A stretch of 64,000 bases of DNA. It comes from Eretmocerus hayati. Lineage: Eukaryota > Arthropoda > Insecta > Hymenoptera > Aphelinidae. Within the stretch, counting starts at the first letter, position 1. Each line of letters starts with the position of its first letter. A program made the translations under genes and the position numbers. Of the stretch, positions 53,601 to 61,980 are shown in pieces. The notes below the pieces were generated by a model that saw nothing but the letters and a program-made list of their open reading frames with translations, was not told where the DNA came from and searched no databases. The DNA is taken from assembly GCA_029851415.1 (NCBI GenBank), contig CM056741.1, positions 180,279,021 through 180,343,020 of the forward strand. The letters run 5' to 3'.

Positions 53601-55754
53601 AAAAATTCAATATATACAAAGTGAGAATAACAAACACTGCAGTGCATTTCTTGAATCATGTGAGTGACATACCTATTTTTTTCATAATCAACCTAGTTCC
53701 TGGTGTGGATCTTTCTTCATAAAGTGAGTATACCCAACATGCCCACTTGGTACCCAACATGCTCCCATATGCCGATCCCAGAACTGGACATTTGTTCACC
53801 TTTGCGCAGTTTTTTTTTTACGTTTGTTATATTAAAATATGAGGAAATTGATGATTTAGACTGACCCCGGATGATTTCTGCATCTCCCAGATTATGGAAA
53901 GCGAGTTTCTGCATTTCTGGTGTTTGCATAAATTAAAAAATCACCAACGAAAATGCCTTTAGTAGAACTAGTGCCAAAAGTTTTAGGTTTGACCAACCTT
54001 GACGTACTTTAGCGGATTCGATTTCTTCTTTCATGATCTTCATAGTCCGTTTTTAAAAATTGCAAAATTTTGATTTGGAGCAATTTCATGAGCAAAATAC
54101 GGAGATCATTCGCAAAAATGAAGTACAAAATTAGTGTGCAACTAACATGCTGTCACGTGGTTATCTAGAGAGGGTTTGCAGCATGACCTTTTTTTACTAC
54201 TCAAAACGTGCTCTGCACGTCAAAATAGGTCGGAGCCAGTGTTTTGAACGGGCGAAAAGCTACATATGTGATTGCACGCCGATAAAGATGATTTGATGCA
54301 TTTTATCGCCGATTTACATGGGTTTTTTTTTTGTGGAAAATCAAGACAGCTCGACTCCAGCTTGATCAAAATTGAACGTACTTCAGCTCATTTTTAAATT
54401 ATTGAAACGAGCTTCAATATGAGCTAAAATACATTGAAAAATGTTCAGGTAGACCAGAGTTGTTAAGAAAATGGCCTGATGGGGGCATGTTAACATTGGG
54501 TACACACTTCACTGACAAGGAGAGTCCAAGGGGTTCGGGAGCTGGATCTGGCTGAAACTCTGGGAATCATCTCCGTTTGATACCAAAAGATGATGCCCAA
54601 AGCCGCAGAGGCTAACGCTCAAGCGTTTCCGAGCTACAGGCCCCAACCCATGCATTACAGTATATCTATATATACCATATTCCCACATATATAGATATAC
54701 TGTAATGCATGGATTGTAGTCTGTAGGGAACGCTTGAGCGTTAGACTCTGCGGCTTCGGGTATCATCTTTTGGTGCCAAATGGAGATGATTCCCAGAGTT
54801 TCATCCAGATCCAGCTCCCGAACCCCTTGGACTCCCCTTGTGAGAAAAAATCCTTGGTCGTACGGCAAATTGATTTGTCGTACGACCAAAAGGTGGTATA
54901 GCCAGGAGAGCAATACCGATTTTGTCATCACCCCAGTCCATCAGATCGGTTTGGCAGTCTGGTATTACTGATACCAGAATGAATAGCAATAGCCCATATA
55001 TTTCAAATACTTAGATACTCGATGGAATCACAGTCACATTACGATTAGTTGACCAGGAAAGCCATCTAATTTTCGCACGTAATCATAGCAGCGAAGAATT
55101 ATTATAGTCCAAAGATTTTTTTGAGGTTATTTAACGGCAATAACAAATCATAAAGCTGTGTTGACAATCAAGTATTGGTCTGACAGCAATACCACGTTAC
55201 AATGCAGCCATACTGTTCAAAATGCAATATTCTGTTCTCAGTGTTTTGCGAACTCGCAAAAAATTATTTTCTGGGAAAGTTGTGATAGTTCGGCTCTGGT
55301 CAGTCACATTTGAAGTTATTTTGGCCCATTTTAAAGTTCTTAGCACAAGCTTCAGAATGCAGTAAAATACGTTGAGAAATATTGAAGTGAGCCAAAACTA
55401 TTGTCAAATCAGCTATCAACCTTGGCTACTTCTTTCGTACATGTGTGAATCTCCATAAATTTGATGTCTACTACAACAACCCACGTAATGTTCATACACT
55501 TGTTCAAAACAATAAATGGAAAAAAAGGTGAATGATATTACTCACCCCACTCCAGCCAAAAGGTAGGAAGCCCTTATGATCAGACCAGTTGCTCGAATCA
55601 ACATAAAACAATCCAGCTGTCATTATGAAGACCCAAACTGCGAGGTTGACTGCGTTCAGTACATTGTTGAAGATCAAGGATTTTTTCACACCAGCTGCCA
55701 TGAGTAGCATCATCAGTAACGTTATCACAAACGCCACAAAGTCTGGCGGCCGGC
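29322..55754 (-). CDS. Cationic amino acid transporter (SLC7 CAT subfamily), 3' eleven exons; 5' exons missing
   Basis: A plasma-membrane permease for arginine, lysine and similar amino acids; in insects such carriers feed nutrient sensing. Exons in transcript order: 55754-55546, 42937-42766, 41940-41757, 41063-40939, 39674-39415, 36747-36505, 36394-36239, 35850-35706, 35171-35078, 32692-32565 and 29647-29322. Phases agree at every junction, giving 679 residues and a stop. The family signature [15 protein letters not shown] lies at about residues 80-95. It is followed by [11 protein letters not shown] (about 197-207) and [13 protein letters not shown] (about 534-546). About eleven hydrophobic segments are visible. 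A hydrophilic loop of about 190 residues (245-435) is longer than in vertebrate CATs. Roughly the first 200 residues of a CAT are absent, and I found no exon for them between 55755 and 64000, so they probably lie beyond the window. Family assignment is firm; the exact orthologue (slimfast-like or other CAT) is not. Confidence 0.93.
30118..31015. mobile_element. TA-flanked foldback element in a transporter intron
   Basis: The ends are CACTGTAAAAAAATTT and its complement, next to TA on both sides (30116-30117 and 31016-31017). The arms share several GCTTGTAAATTTACCATGCT / AGCATGGTGAATTTAC units. No coding frame of note. It lies in the intron between exons j and k. Confidence 0.8.
31483..31720 (+). 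repeat. Pair of short direct repeats
   Basis: A segment of about 45 bases (GTAACGGTCTG, then CAGACA(C/T)GTTTCAGG) occurs near 31485-31525 and again near 31680-31718. Nearby, near 29780-29830 and 31370-31400, are related TTATCCGCGG and GCGGT words, which may be debris of a further inverted-repeat element. Confidence 0.4.
32565..32692 (-). CDS. Transporter exon j
   Basis: Residues 529-571: [20 protein letters not shown] and [20 protein letters not shown]. It carries the conserved [12 protein letters not shown] motif of the CAT C-terminal domain. Acceptor TTTTCAG, donor GTAAGT. A Tc1-like element lies 50 bases upstream of its acceptor. Confidence 0.92.
32742..33543. mobile_element. Tc1/mariner-like TA-flanked foldback element, 802 bp
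   Basis: The ends are CAGTACCGTGCAAAAATTCC and a near-complement GGAATTGTTGCACGGTACTG, with TA on both sides (32740-32741 and 33544-33545). The arms pair over almost the full length, with the turn near 33130-33160. Related in ends and inner blocks (GCATCTTGAAGAGCGGAAAA) to the palindrome at 13.1 kb. It lies in the intron between transporter exons i and j. Confidence 0.88.
33983..34270. mobile_element. Small foldback element rich in TTCTCGCAC words
   Basis: The inverted ends are TTTTTGCAACTGTGTGCGCG and its near-complement CGCGCACAGTTGCAAAAA. Between them the words GCGAGAAGT and ACTTCTCGC, plus TTCACGCA, recur many times in both orientations. No target duplication was fixed. Confidence 0.6.
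34345..34790. repeat. Dispersed repeat family C, head-to-head copies
   Basis: 34430-34555 and 34560-34690 are inverted copies of the family C core (TACACGGGTGTAAAAC, GCATCCTCGTGTTGAT, CTTCGCC). The segment 34552-34790 is bounded by AGTACATTCCGATACAAGGG and its complement CCCTTGTATCAAAATGCACT. That shows the family ends in inverted repeats and suggests a small DNA transposon of about 240 bp. Confidence 0.7.
35078..35171 (-). CDS. Transporter exon i
   Basis: Residues 498-528: [20 protein letters not shown] and [11 protein letters not shown], a membrane helix with a basic end. Acceptor TTTACAG, donor GTAATG. Confidence 0.9.
35706..35850 (-). CDS. Transporter exon h
   Basis: Residues 450-497: [20 protein letters not shown], then the helix [20 protein letters not shown]. 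Acceptor TTCGCAG, donor GTAAGT. It begins the C-terminal CAT domain. Confidence 0.9.
36239..36394 (-). CDS. Transporter exon g
   Basis: Residues 398-449: the end of the loop ([20 protein letters not shown]) and the membrane helix [18 protein letters not shown]. It is exactly 52 codons in phase 0. The donor reads GTACAT, which departs from the usual A/G at +5; the next good match would break the frame. Confidence 0.82.
36505..36747 (-). CDS. Transporter exon f (middle of the long loop)
   Basis: Residues 317-397, wholly hydrophilic: [20 protein letters not shown], an acidic run, then [19 protein letters not shown] and a Pro-rich end. It is exactly 81 codons in phase 0, so skipping it would keep the frame. 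Ser-rich acidic and basic patches suggest regulation of the transporter, which is inference. Confidence 0.88.
37536..38181. mobile_element. Harbinger-like miniature element with CTG target duplication
   Basis: The terminal inverted repeats start GGGCCGTATTATAAATTTGC and extend about 100 bp. Both ends are flanked by CTG (37533-37535 and 38182-38184). A GGGCC start and a 3 bp duplication fit the PIF/Harbinger superfamily, though TWA is the more usual duplication. A hairpin of GGCCTTCCCCC with its complement lies inside (37671-37713). It sits in the intron between exons e and f. Confidence 0.65.
39415..39674 (-). CDS. Transporter exon e (start of the long loop)
   Basis: Residues 230-316: [20 protein letters not shown] is a membrane helix. 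A hydrophilic, Ser/Thr/Ala-rich cytoplasmic loop follows ([15 protein letters not shown] through [14 protein letters not shown]). Acceptor ATTTAG, donor GTAAGT, both in phase 0 or 1 as required. Confidence 0.9.
40687..40786. repeat. 100 bp hairpin
   Basis: CTGGTAGAAATGGTGAGCAT on the left pairs imperfectly with ATGTTCACATTTTTACCAG on the right, with GGCCA and TGGCC blocks nearer the loop. It lies in the intron between exons d and e. There are too many mismatches for a confident microRNA call. Confidence 0.45.
40939..41063 (-). CDS. Transporter exon d
   Basis: Residues 188-229: [20 protein letters not shown] followed by [20 protein letters not shown]. It holds the conserved GTPALAT block. Acceptor TTGCAG, donor GTGAGA; the last base starts a Gly codon. 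Confidence 0.92.
41757..41940 (-). CDS. Transporter exon c
   Basis: Residues 127-187: [20 protein letters not shown], then [20 protein letters not shown] and [18 protein letters not shown]. An extracellular loop, one membrane helix and the conserved [12 protein letters not shown] segment. Acceptor TTTTAG, donor GTAAGA. Confidence 0.92.
42766..42937 (-). CDS. Transporter exon b (GFDxIATTGEE signature)
   Basis: Residues 70-126: [20 protein letters not shown], then [20 protein letters not shown] and a further membrane helix. This is the most conserved stretch of the CAT family. It begins in phase 0 after a TTTCAG acceptor and ends with one base of a Gly codon... the split codon is completed as Val in exon c. 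The intron before it is 12.6 kb. Confidence 0.93.
43677..43916 (-). CDS. Unrecognised 79-codon open frame inside an intron
   Basis: An ATG-started frame ([20 protein letters not shown]...) with a mixed, soluble-looking composition, a basic middle ([15 protein letters not shown]) and an acidic Ser-rich end. The start context (TCAAGATGA) is acceptable for an insect. I see no signal peptide, membrane helix, convincing promoter pair or poly(A) hexamer close by. I do not recognise the protein. It may be a small nested gene or a chance frame; chance is more likely. Confidence 0.2.
   Translation of the reverse strand: MSVLGGAIFKMIDQHVSQPINRKTTIPEKLVKHHLLWLLSGRYRHFQKELKHSIDASSSEESNVTPHKVDQEVQNGIFT
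44361..44630. repeat. Inverted repeat with CTCCTTGTCCGCCTCT arms
   Basis: The left arm 44361-44469 and right arm 44499-44630 pair through AAAGCATTGCTTCTATCGA, CACTCCTTGTCCGCCTCT and CGTCAAAAGTGACAAGGAGG. The right arm has about 35 extra bases. A partial direct copy of the right half follows at 44826-44960. Confidence 0.75.
44826..44960 (+). repeat. Direct copy of half of the preceding inverted repeat
   Basis: It matches 44470-44600 nearly base for base: CTGCGATCTTTAGATCGTAA-like spacer, CCTCCTTGTCACTTTTGA, AGAGGCGGACAAGGAGTGGG and GACCTGAGAGCGATAG. One half of the hairpin was therefore duplicated in tandem. Confidence 0.75.
45640..45780. repeat. Degenerate CTCG/GAGAA low-complexity tract
   Basis: Many overlapping words such as TTCTCGTTCTCGTCGAGCG, CGAGAATTCTCG and TCTCGAGAATTCTCGCGAGA. 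They are largely self-complementary, so the whole tract could fold many ways. No boundaries of a mobile element were found. Confidence 0.6.
46185..46270. repeat. Hairpin with CCCGGGTGTGTATTATCGCT arm
   Basis: CCCGGGTGTGTATTATCGCT pairs with AGCGATAAACACACGGG around a short GAGGCGAAGCC loop. It resembles in style the hairpin at 25119-25200, which also begins with an ACCCGGGTG block. It may be a tiny foldback element. Confidence 0.5.
46302..47026. mobile_element. Element with TTTTTTAGCCTAGTGGGACT inverted ends and a tRNA-like segment
   Basis: The left end TTTTTTAGCCTAGTGGGACT and right end AGTCCTACTAGGCTGAAAAA are inverted repeats of about 29 bp. The inside contains a G-rich block with an uninterrupted run of about 16 G (near 46457-46473) and a tRNA(Phe)-like segment at 46814-46884. 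A long open frame over the G-rich part is compositional. No clear target duplication was found. Confidence 0.6.
46814..46884 (+). other. tRNA(Phe)-like segment, probably a SINE head
   Basis: An A box (TAGCGCAGTCGAG, 46821) and a B box (GTTCGAATCCC, 46865) lie 44 bases apart, as in a real tRNA. The D arm pairs well (GCGC with GCGT). The anticodon loop reads CTGAAAC, which would give a GAA anticodon (Phe) with T33 and A37. The acceptor, T and anticodon stems are badly mismatched, so it is not a working tRNA. A tRNA-derived SINE promoter or old tRNA relic is the best reading. T runs follow within about 25 bases. Confidence 0.6.
50093..52132. mobile_element. 2.0 kb near-perfect palindrome, TA-flanked
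   Basis: The ends are CTATCGGTTTAAAAATGATT and its complement, flanked by TA (50091-50092 and 52133-52134). The arms of about 1 kb (50093-51085 and 51135-52132) differ at only scattered positions and turn near 51110. Each arm carries the same open frame of about 80-97 codons (50603-50851 plus, 51376-51669 minus; [19 protein letters not shown]...), which is unrecognised and probably accidental. No transposase is present. It lies in the 12.6 kb transporter intron and would fold into a very long hairpin in the pre-mRNA. Confidence 0.85.
53723..54512. mobile_element. Element with AGTGAGTATACCCAACATG ends
   Basis: The left end AGTGAGTATACCCAACATGC and the right end GGGCATGTTAACATTGGGTA...CACTTCACT are imperfect inverted repeats. 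A related left-end fragment occurs at 16698. The inside is AT-rich with no coding capacity. Ends are uncertain by several bases. Confidence 0.55.
54516..54840. mobile_element. 325 bp foldback element
   Basis: CAAGGAGAGTCCAAGGGGTT on the left mirrors AACCCCTTGGACTCCCCTTG on the right. The arms continue through GGAGCTGGATCTGG and CTCTGGGAATCATCTCC to a perfect inner hairpin at 54650-54711 (ATGCATTACAGTATATCTAT and its complement). A 140-codon open frame across it reads one arm and then the other and is not a gene. It lies only a few bases from the preceding element. Confidence 0.8.
55546..55754 (-). CDS. Transporter exon a (first one in the window)
   Basis: It encodes residues 1-69 of the visible part: [21 protein letters not shown] and [13 protein letters not shown] are two membrane segments, then FLPFGWSG. 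The acceptor is AAATAG and the donor GTGAGT. It starts with the last two bases of a split codon, so at least one more upstream exon exists. Confidence 0.9.
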
Positions 55755-58200
55755 CTATTTATCAAAAAAATAGATCATTTTAGTCACTCAATTATGTCAT
55801 AGTGTATATGTACACTCGGGGAACAACGTGAAGTATCCAAACTTCTACTACTTCTGTCTCGCTCGCATCAATACACAGGTGGAGGTAATTCTATCCATGA
55901 GTGGAGATCTCAAAATTTGGACAATTGAGGTTATATCCCGAGTGTACGTTATGAAATATAGCCATTCAAAAATTGGAATTACGAATGCTCGTAGAAAGAT
56001 CGGGATATCTTTGAATCCCCAAAAATATTATAATGAACAAACTGGAAATCTGAAAAAGATCCCTTGGCGAGTACTTCGAGGCTTTTAGATAAGAGCGTCA
56101 TTGTCATAAATTCGTATTGCAGAATGAAATTCCATCAAATTGTCTTGTTCAATTGGATAAATTATTTCTCAACACTCGGTTCCCAATATCTCATCGAATC
56201 TGTACAAACATGTCCATTCAGTAAACAGAGTTAATGATTGTATCCAAAAGTCGGCCTTCTCCGAACTCACACCATCGATGAAATTTGACTGAATATTGAA
56301 AAAATTAGAAATTCCAGGCCAAAATTTAGTATTCATTAATATTCATAAAAAGTGTGTGTCGTTGACAAAATTACAAAGTTTATATGAGTGTATAACGAGC
56401 GTGTATTCTCATAAACTTTATACTATATAATTCGAAGGGATCGATGTTTTTTGTATGTCTCATAAATCTGCTCCAAAGAATCGCAAAGAGATTCAAAACT
56501 AAATTTGACAACAAGAGAGCTCGAAAACTTGTGGGTGTGTTGATTTTTTCATATAAGGAATATTAACTTTTTCTAGAAGTCATTACTGCTGTCATTTTTC
56601 CGAAAACATTCGTTTTCCATTCCACATGGTTAAAGCATGCAAGAACTCAGTAAATGTTTTACAAAAAAAAAATTGAATTCTGGCTGCCCTCTTCGTACTC
56701 TGAATATGCTTCTGAGCCTGCTAGATATTGCCTCGCCCTCGGGCTACCTCAGCTCATTCATTTTACAAACGATAGCAAATGTATCGGCCATCAAATCATA
56801 TTAATAGCCTCCTCTATCTGTGTATCCATTGTGAATGAATGATATCTGCACGTAGTAGGTTTTATTCGTTGCGTGACTTTAAATTCTGGAAGACAACAAT
56901 TTTTCAAACGGCTTATCCACTTATATTTATGCGATCGATGCGCAAAAAAGTGTGGAATGAGATGGTAAATTGAGCGTGCTTGGCATGAAAAATGCACAAT
57001 GCGCTCGTTATCGCCAACGGATTATGTCTTTTTTAAGATCTACGAGTATCCTAGTTTGCACGAACATACACTTTTGCAGAAATGCTTCTTATTTGCACCA
57101 CATTCACTGTACTAAAGTACTGCTACGCGACGATGCATGGAACATTTATTTAAAGAATGCAATAAATATCTACGCAAGTGAATGCAGTCAACATGTGAGA
57201 ATTTTATTTATGTTTCTCATACACTGTGTGTGAAAGAATATTTTGCACACAGTCTATTGACTCTTACTCGCGGTTTATCAATGATTGTAGTTCAATACAC
57301 GGGAATAGAACGTTTACGAATGTCTCGTGTTGATTCTAACCCTCGCCTGCGTCTCGGGACGATAACTCATCACCCGGATGCGAAAAAAAGTTTCAACAGC
57401 CTTGTATAGAAATGTACTATTTTGTCTTTCAAACTATTTCTATTCTACAAAATAAGCACAAAGTGAGCACATCTATTCCAAGTAAGATCTACGCGGTCTG
57501 AATATTTATTTGTAATGAACCTTCGTCTCGAAAACACTAGCTAAATGAAAGCGCTTGGCTGAAGGTTTTGGGGGATGATCTGGGAATCTTGACAAGTCTT
57601 ACTCCAATTGTTGCACAAATTTTAAATACGATATCCCAACCAGCAGAAAGATTGTGTATAGTTGGATATTTTTCAATGACTTTTCGTGAGAGCATTATTC
57701 TTCTTTGAATTATTCGATGATAAATGCATCAGGAACGTTCTGTCCACCGATTTTACGCATAGATTCTATTTTGAAAAGAGGACAATGTATAACATCCCAT
57801 CCCTGTTGTTCGGAATATTCTACGGGATAAATCTGTATCGTCGAATCGTTCATTGATGTTTTGTTGAAACTCGCCGTATTGAAGAATTACGACAGAATGA
57901 TTCGATCTGGACTAGCGTTATTGACTCAACACTCGCTACCGTTCGTTCGGCTGGCATATGTTCTGGGTAAGTCAGAAGCCTCTGCAATGCTTCTGTAGTT
58001 TTATAGCAATGGTTGTGGAATTTATGATCGATGATTGATCCAAGATGTCAAAATAAAGTTTCTGATGAAGTTCGCAGAGATGATATTATGTTCAGTAATA
58101 CCTACTAACAGATATATTATTTTAAGAAATTCAGATCAACTGTTCTAAATTTCCGAAACGACTCACTTGGTCGCAGTCCTGAGCTATCTAGAGATTTTTT
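55755..58200. other. Upstream intron or intergenic stretch, no exon found
   Basis: It should be intron sequence of the transporter upstream of exon a. I looked on the minus strand for the conserved CAT N-terminal segments and saw none. A family C copy lies at 57290-57425. The rest is AT-rich with short open frames only. Confidence 0.45.
57290..57425 (+). repeat. Dispersed repeat family C, copy 4 (partial)
   Basis: It shares AATACACGGGAATAGAA, TGTCTCGTGTTGATTC, CTCGCCTGCGTC, ATGCGAAAAAAAGTTT and the end GTATAGAAATGTACTATTTT with the other copies. It is more diverged than the copies at 24.9 and 34.6 kb. Confidence 0.65.
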
Positions 58201-58384
58201 GATCAATAGTCGAAATGTTCAGGAATGTTCAATAATATAAGTAATTTAAGATTCATAATGGCGCATCCAAAACCGTACACGACACATGATGCACGGAGCA
58301 CAACGCATGACACACGACCGATCGGTGGATTATGCAATGAGTCAATTGGCCAGTCACTCATCAATTGATCAATCAACCCCACCC

Positions 58385-58800
58385 GTAGCCAACACCACTT
58401 AGTATATAGTGAATTGACCGGATTGGACTGCACCACACCAGACTGAACCAGACCGAAGTGGACCAAACTTGATCGGCCCAAACCGGACCAGACAGAGCTA
58501 GACCGCGCCAGACTGCACTACACCGTATGAGACTGGGCTAAACCAAACGAAACTATACTAGCCCCAAACAGATCGAACTAAATCAAAGTATACCAAACTA
58601 GATCGAATAACACCGTATTAAAAAATACTAGACGACACTAGACAGAACTAGTAGCAAACTAGACCGAGCTAGACCGAACTAGACCGGGCTGAACCGAAGT
58701 AGGCATAACTAGACCGAACCAGACCTAATTTGACTTACTTACACCAAGCTAGACCGAACTGGACCTAACTTATAGACCGAAATAGACCAAAGCAGAACGA
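58385..58800. repeat. Degenerate 10 bp-period tandem repeat (CTAGACCGAA)
   Basis: About forty 10-base units with consensus near CTAGACCGAA or CCAGACCGAA follow each other with little loss of phase, best preserved near 58660-58800. Units differ by point changes, suggesting an old array. The period equals about one turn of B-DNA. Open frames in the array are by-products. Confidence 0.8.
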
Positions 58801-58809
58801 ACTGGGTGG

Positions 58810-59520
58810 GATGATTTTCATACGATCCCACCACGATGATTCTCTCACAGTAGTAGTTCGATGACCCTCGCACGGTTTTTATACAATTTTTCTTGTACAG
58901 CACGAGTACGATGACATCAGTCCGGTGATGTCATCGTACTCGTGCTGTCATGTCATGTCATGTCATGTCCGGTGATCTCATGATTCTCGTAGGATACTAG
59001 TTCGATGATTCTCGCACGGTACTAGTGCGATGATTCTCGTTCGGGACTACTGCAATGACACCAGTACGACTATTCTCTTACGGTACTAGTACGATGGTTC
59101 TCGTACGGTACTGGTACGATGATTCTCGTACAGTACTAGTTCAATAAGCCTCACGGTATGTGTACGATGATTCTCGTAGGGTACTAGTTCGATGATTCTC
59201 CCACGGTATCAGTGCGATGATTCTCTGTGGAACTACTGCAATGACACCAGTACGACTATTCTCTTACGGTACTAGTACGGTGGTTCTCGTACGGTACTGG
59301 TACGATGATTCTCGTACAGTACTAGTTCAATAAGCCTCACGGTATGTGTACGATGATTCTCGCACGGTATTAGTGCGATGATTCTCTGTGGGACTACTGC
59401 AATGACACTAGTACGACTATTCTCTTACGGTACTACTACGATGATTCTGGCTCGTTACTAATACGGTGATTCCCGTACGGTACTAGTACAATAATTTCAG
59501 TACGTTGCTAATACGTGTGT
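58810..59520. repeat. Minisatellite of about 25 bp with higher-order units
   Basis: The basic unit is close to GTACGATGATTCTCGTACGG plus TACTA. Blocks of several units are themselves repeated: 59042-59180 reappears at 59227-59365 and in part from 59391, at about 164-185 bp spacing. A perfect hairpin (58899-58948, CAGCACGAGTACGATGACAT and its complement) and a short TCATG pentamer run lie at the left edge. Confidence 0.85.
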
Positions 59521-61540
59521 CCGAATTAGACCGGGCCGAACCAGCAAATTCATCCATCCTCCATCTAACCATATACCCGACCACCCACCCATGAGCCATA
59601 CGGCCACCAATTCCACTCGACCCTTTCCACGCAGGCAACGATACGCGCGATCCGAACGGACAAACTTTGCACCGACCATTAATAATTCTGGTGAACATGC
59701 TCGTCATATTATTAATTCATTCTCACGATCTCGTGAACTAAACTTTCCGCAAGGTGAGATTCATGCCGATTGGCTATCTGTGCACAAGGAAGAATTCGAT
59801 GAGCTCCGATTGCGTACCCGAGCTCGTGACTGCTACTGACATTGATACTGTACGGTAATTCTACGAAATGTTGAACAGGTTTTCGGAGTAAGCCTGGCAA
59901 ACAATCTCGGGAATTATAATCAAAACTCAAAATTATCTGGCTCATCTGAAAGTTCCTCGGCGAATTTTGACTCCCTCATACAACAACTCCACATAGAGTT
60001 ATATAGATAGTACACGAATGAGGTTACCTCGAACAAGAAAATTCTACAACTCTATTAGAAACTTATACACCGGGGATTCCATTTGCATCGAAATCAGCTA
60101 TTCACATCATCCTTGTAGGAAAAGAAGATCGAAAATCGTAGAGAACAATGATTTGAAACGCCAATGCAGCTCAGAATTTTTCTACCCGCCTGAGGCAATA
60201 TATACATAGAAGCGAGTATTCTTTTGCGGAAGATAAAAAGGAAATCGAACGAACAATTGACAACTCGGGCAAAAAAGGTCGACCAAGATTCTCAAAAGCG
60301 ATCCCAAAGATAGCCGCAATGTGATACTATGGAAGACAACTCGGATCAGTGGAAATCAATCGACGACAAGAATATAGACCGGGGAAGCGGTTTCCGTTTC
60401 ATCATTGTCAAGCTTTGTGGGGGTACGACAATGCGCGGAGACGAAACGTATCGATCAATCGATGAATCCGATTGGAACGATCGCTGAACAAGAATAGGTG
60501 ACAAGGGTAAATGACCGGAAGAGGATGATACTTTCTTGACCGCACGTTTTTCAAAATAGATTTTTAAGACACAATTTTCGTCGAATGGATTAGTGTCTTA
60601 AGCTAATCATCATCGCGTTGTAACCTCATCTAAAACCATTGAATAGAAAAGTGGTGATGAGCCGATTCCCAACTATCCTTTATTTTTACTCACACAAATT
60701 CATTGCCCACGATGTGAGAAATGTGGCAATTTCTGGCGTTTACATTCTTGAAACGAGTCATTGATACATACGACTTTATACCTTTACACTCATTCATATT
60801 AGAATAGTACTCGCAAGGAATTCCGAGGATCATTTTATGTATGAAAAATTTCGATGAAACAATTCTCACAACGTTAAAGTAAAATAAAAGTTGATATCGA
60901 CTCATTGAACTCTCTTTCTGAGTTTTGATGAATGAGTGAGTTTTCAAAGAAATATCTCACTTCTTGACATATTTCTGTGAGTTGGAATCGACTATCACCA
61001 TCTGCTATCACTGTACGAGTATGAAGAGTAAGTGCCCCAAAATTTTACTGGTGAGAATGTATAAGTTTACATGCAGCATCAAGACTGCTGAAGTGTTGTA
61101 AAAGGGAGGATTCTTTGCTGAGAATAATCAATTTCAAGGCTATAAGTTGATCAAAGTTTAAAAATTTATATCGTGTGGTAAAGTTGGACAAGATGTGAAT
61201 ACTCACAGAGAATAGAATTCTAAGAATGCAGCTACCCTTGGTTCGGTGATACGAAAACTAGTTCCCAAATATTCCCAGAATCAGAAGCGCCAAATAATTC
61301 GTTTACTGCAGAACCAACTCCCCGAGTTCAGAATGACATTCTCATGTTCGGAATATTCAGTACTAGTGTAATAATTGAGCAAAATATGTCATTTAGGATC
61401 TCGAAAATTCTTCAATAGTCTATTTCATCTAAAATGAACCTATTCTGCATGATAAATTGTGAGCCAATATAATTCACAAAGGTCCAGGAAAATTCTGGAA
61501 AATTTTCACAATTTTCCGAAACTCTCTCCATAACAGCAGG
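59521..61540. other. Gene-free stretch
   Basis: Only short open frames. The longest, 59591-59839 on plus, is basic and unrecognised. No transporter exon, repeat copy or RNA gene was seen. Confidence 0.4.
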
Positions 61541-61980
61541 ACTGAATCGCGCAATAAATTGTTCACGATAATTGCATCCAAACTCTTAAACAAGCTGACC
61601 CCCATAGACCTCCGCCCCATTAAGTTCAGTCTTTTTAAATCTAAACTCTTCAAGTACCTTTTTGAAAAGGATCAAACCGAGTGGGAGAACAAGGCCACTG
61701 CCCTGAACATACCACCAGTTTCGTCATCCCTGGCTGACACCACTGAGAGATGACTTTTCTTCCGCTTGTTAGTTTCTAATGAAATTTTTGTTCAAGCTTC
61801 TATATTTCATGTATCTTAATCACGGATGTACCTTACTTATAGTGCCACTGCATACTACCTCTTATTATACCTCACAGTTAATTCATCTTATTTGTTCATT
61901 ACCATTGTAAACTCTGAATAGAGTCAGATGGGGTTGTTCTACCCCGAGACTCCAATAAATCTTTATCTATCTATCTAACA
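61541..61980 (+). mobile_element. 3' end of a CR1/Jockey-like LINE
   Basis: A short frame (about 61559-61753) ends like the C-terminus of LINE ORF2 proteins: IIASKLLNKLTPIDLRPIKF then SLFKSKLFKYLFEKD. It is followed by a 3' untranslated part with GAGTCAGATGGGGTTG and CCCCGAGACTCCAATAAA, and finally TATCTATCTATC. This is a 5'-truncated copy, the usual product of target-primed reverse transcription. Its 3' UTR differs from that of the LINE at 4.6-10.1 kb, so it is a different family. Confidence 0.75.

Larger units (their letters stand above)
42938..55545 (-). other. 12.6 kb transporter intron filled with repeats
   Basis: It is bounded by a GTGAGT donor and a TTTCAG acceptor. From the acceptor side it holds a short open frame (43677-43916), inverted repeats at 44.4-44.9 kb, a CTCG-rich tract, a terminal-inverted-repeat element with a tRNA-like part (46.3-47.0 kb), a 2 kb palindrome (50.1-52.1 kb) and two adjoining elements at 53.7-54.8 kb. 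Between about 47.0 and 50.1 kb and 52.1 and 53.7 kb I see nothing beyond AT-rich sequence. Confidence 0.8.

Noticed and set aside
54509..54931. 140-codon minus-strand open frame
   Set aside because: It reads through one arm, the loop and the other arm of the 325 bp foldback element.
58203..58481. 92-codon minus-strand frame
   Set aside because: It lies partly in the 10 bp-period repeat, has degenerate repeated words and no known domain.
28308..59520. CRISPR-like arrays in the short-repeat tracts
   Set aside because: Units are contiguous and degenerate, there are no unique spacers, no cas genes, and the host is a eukaryote.
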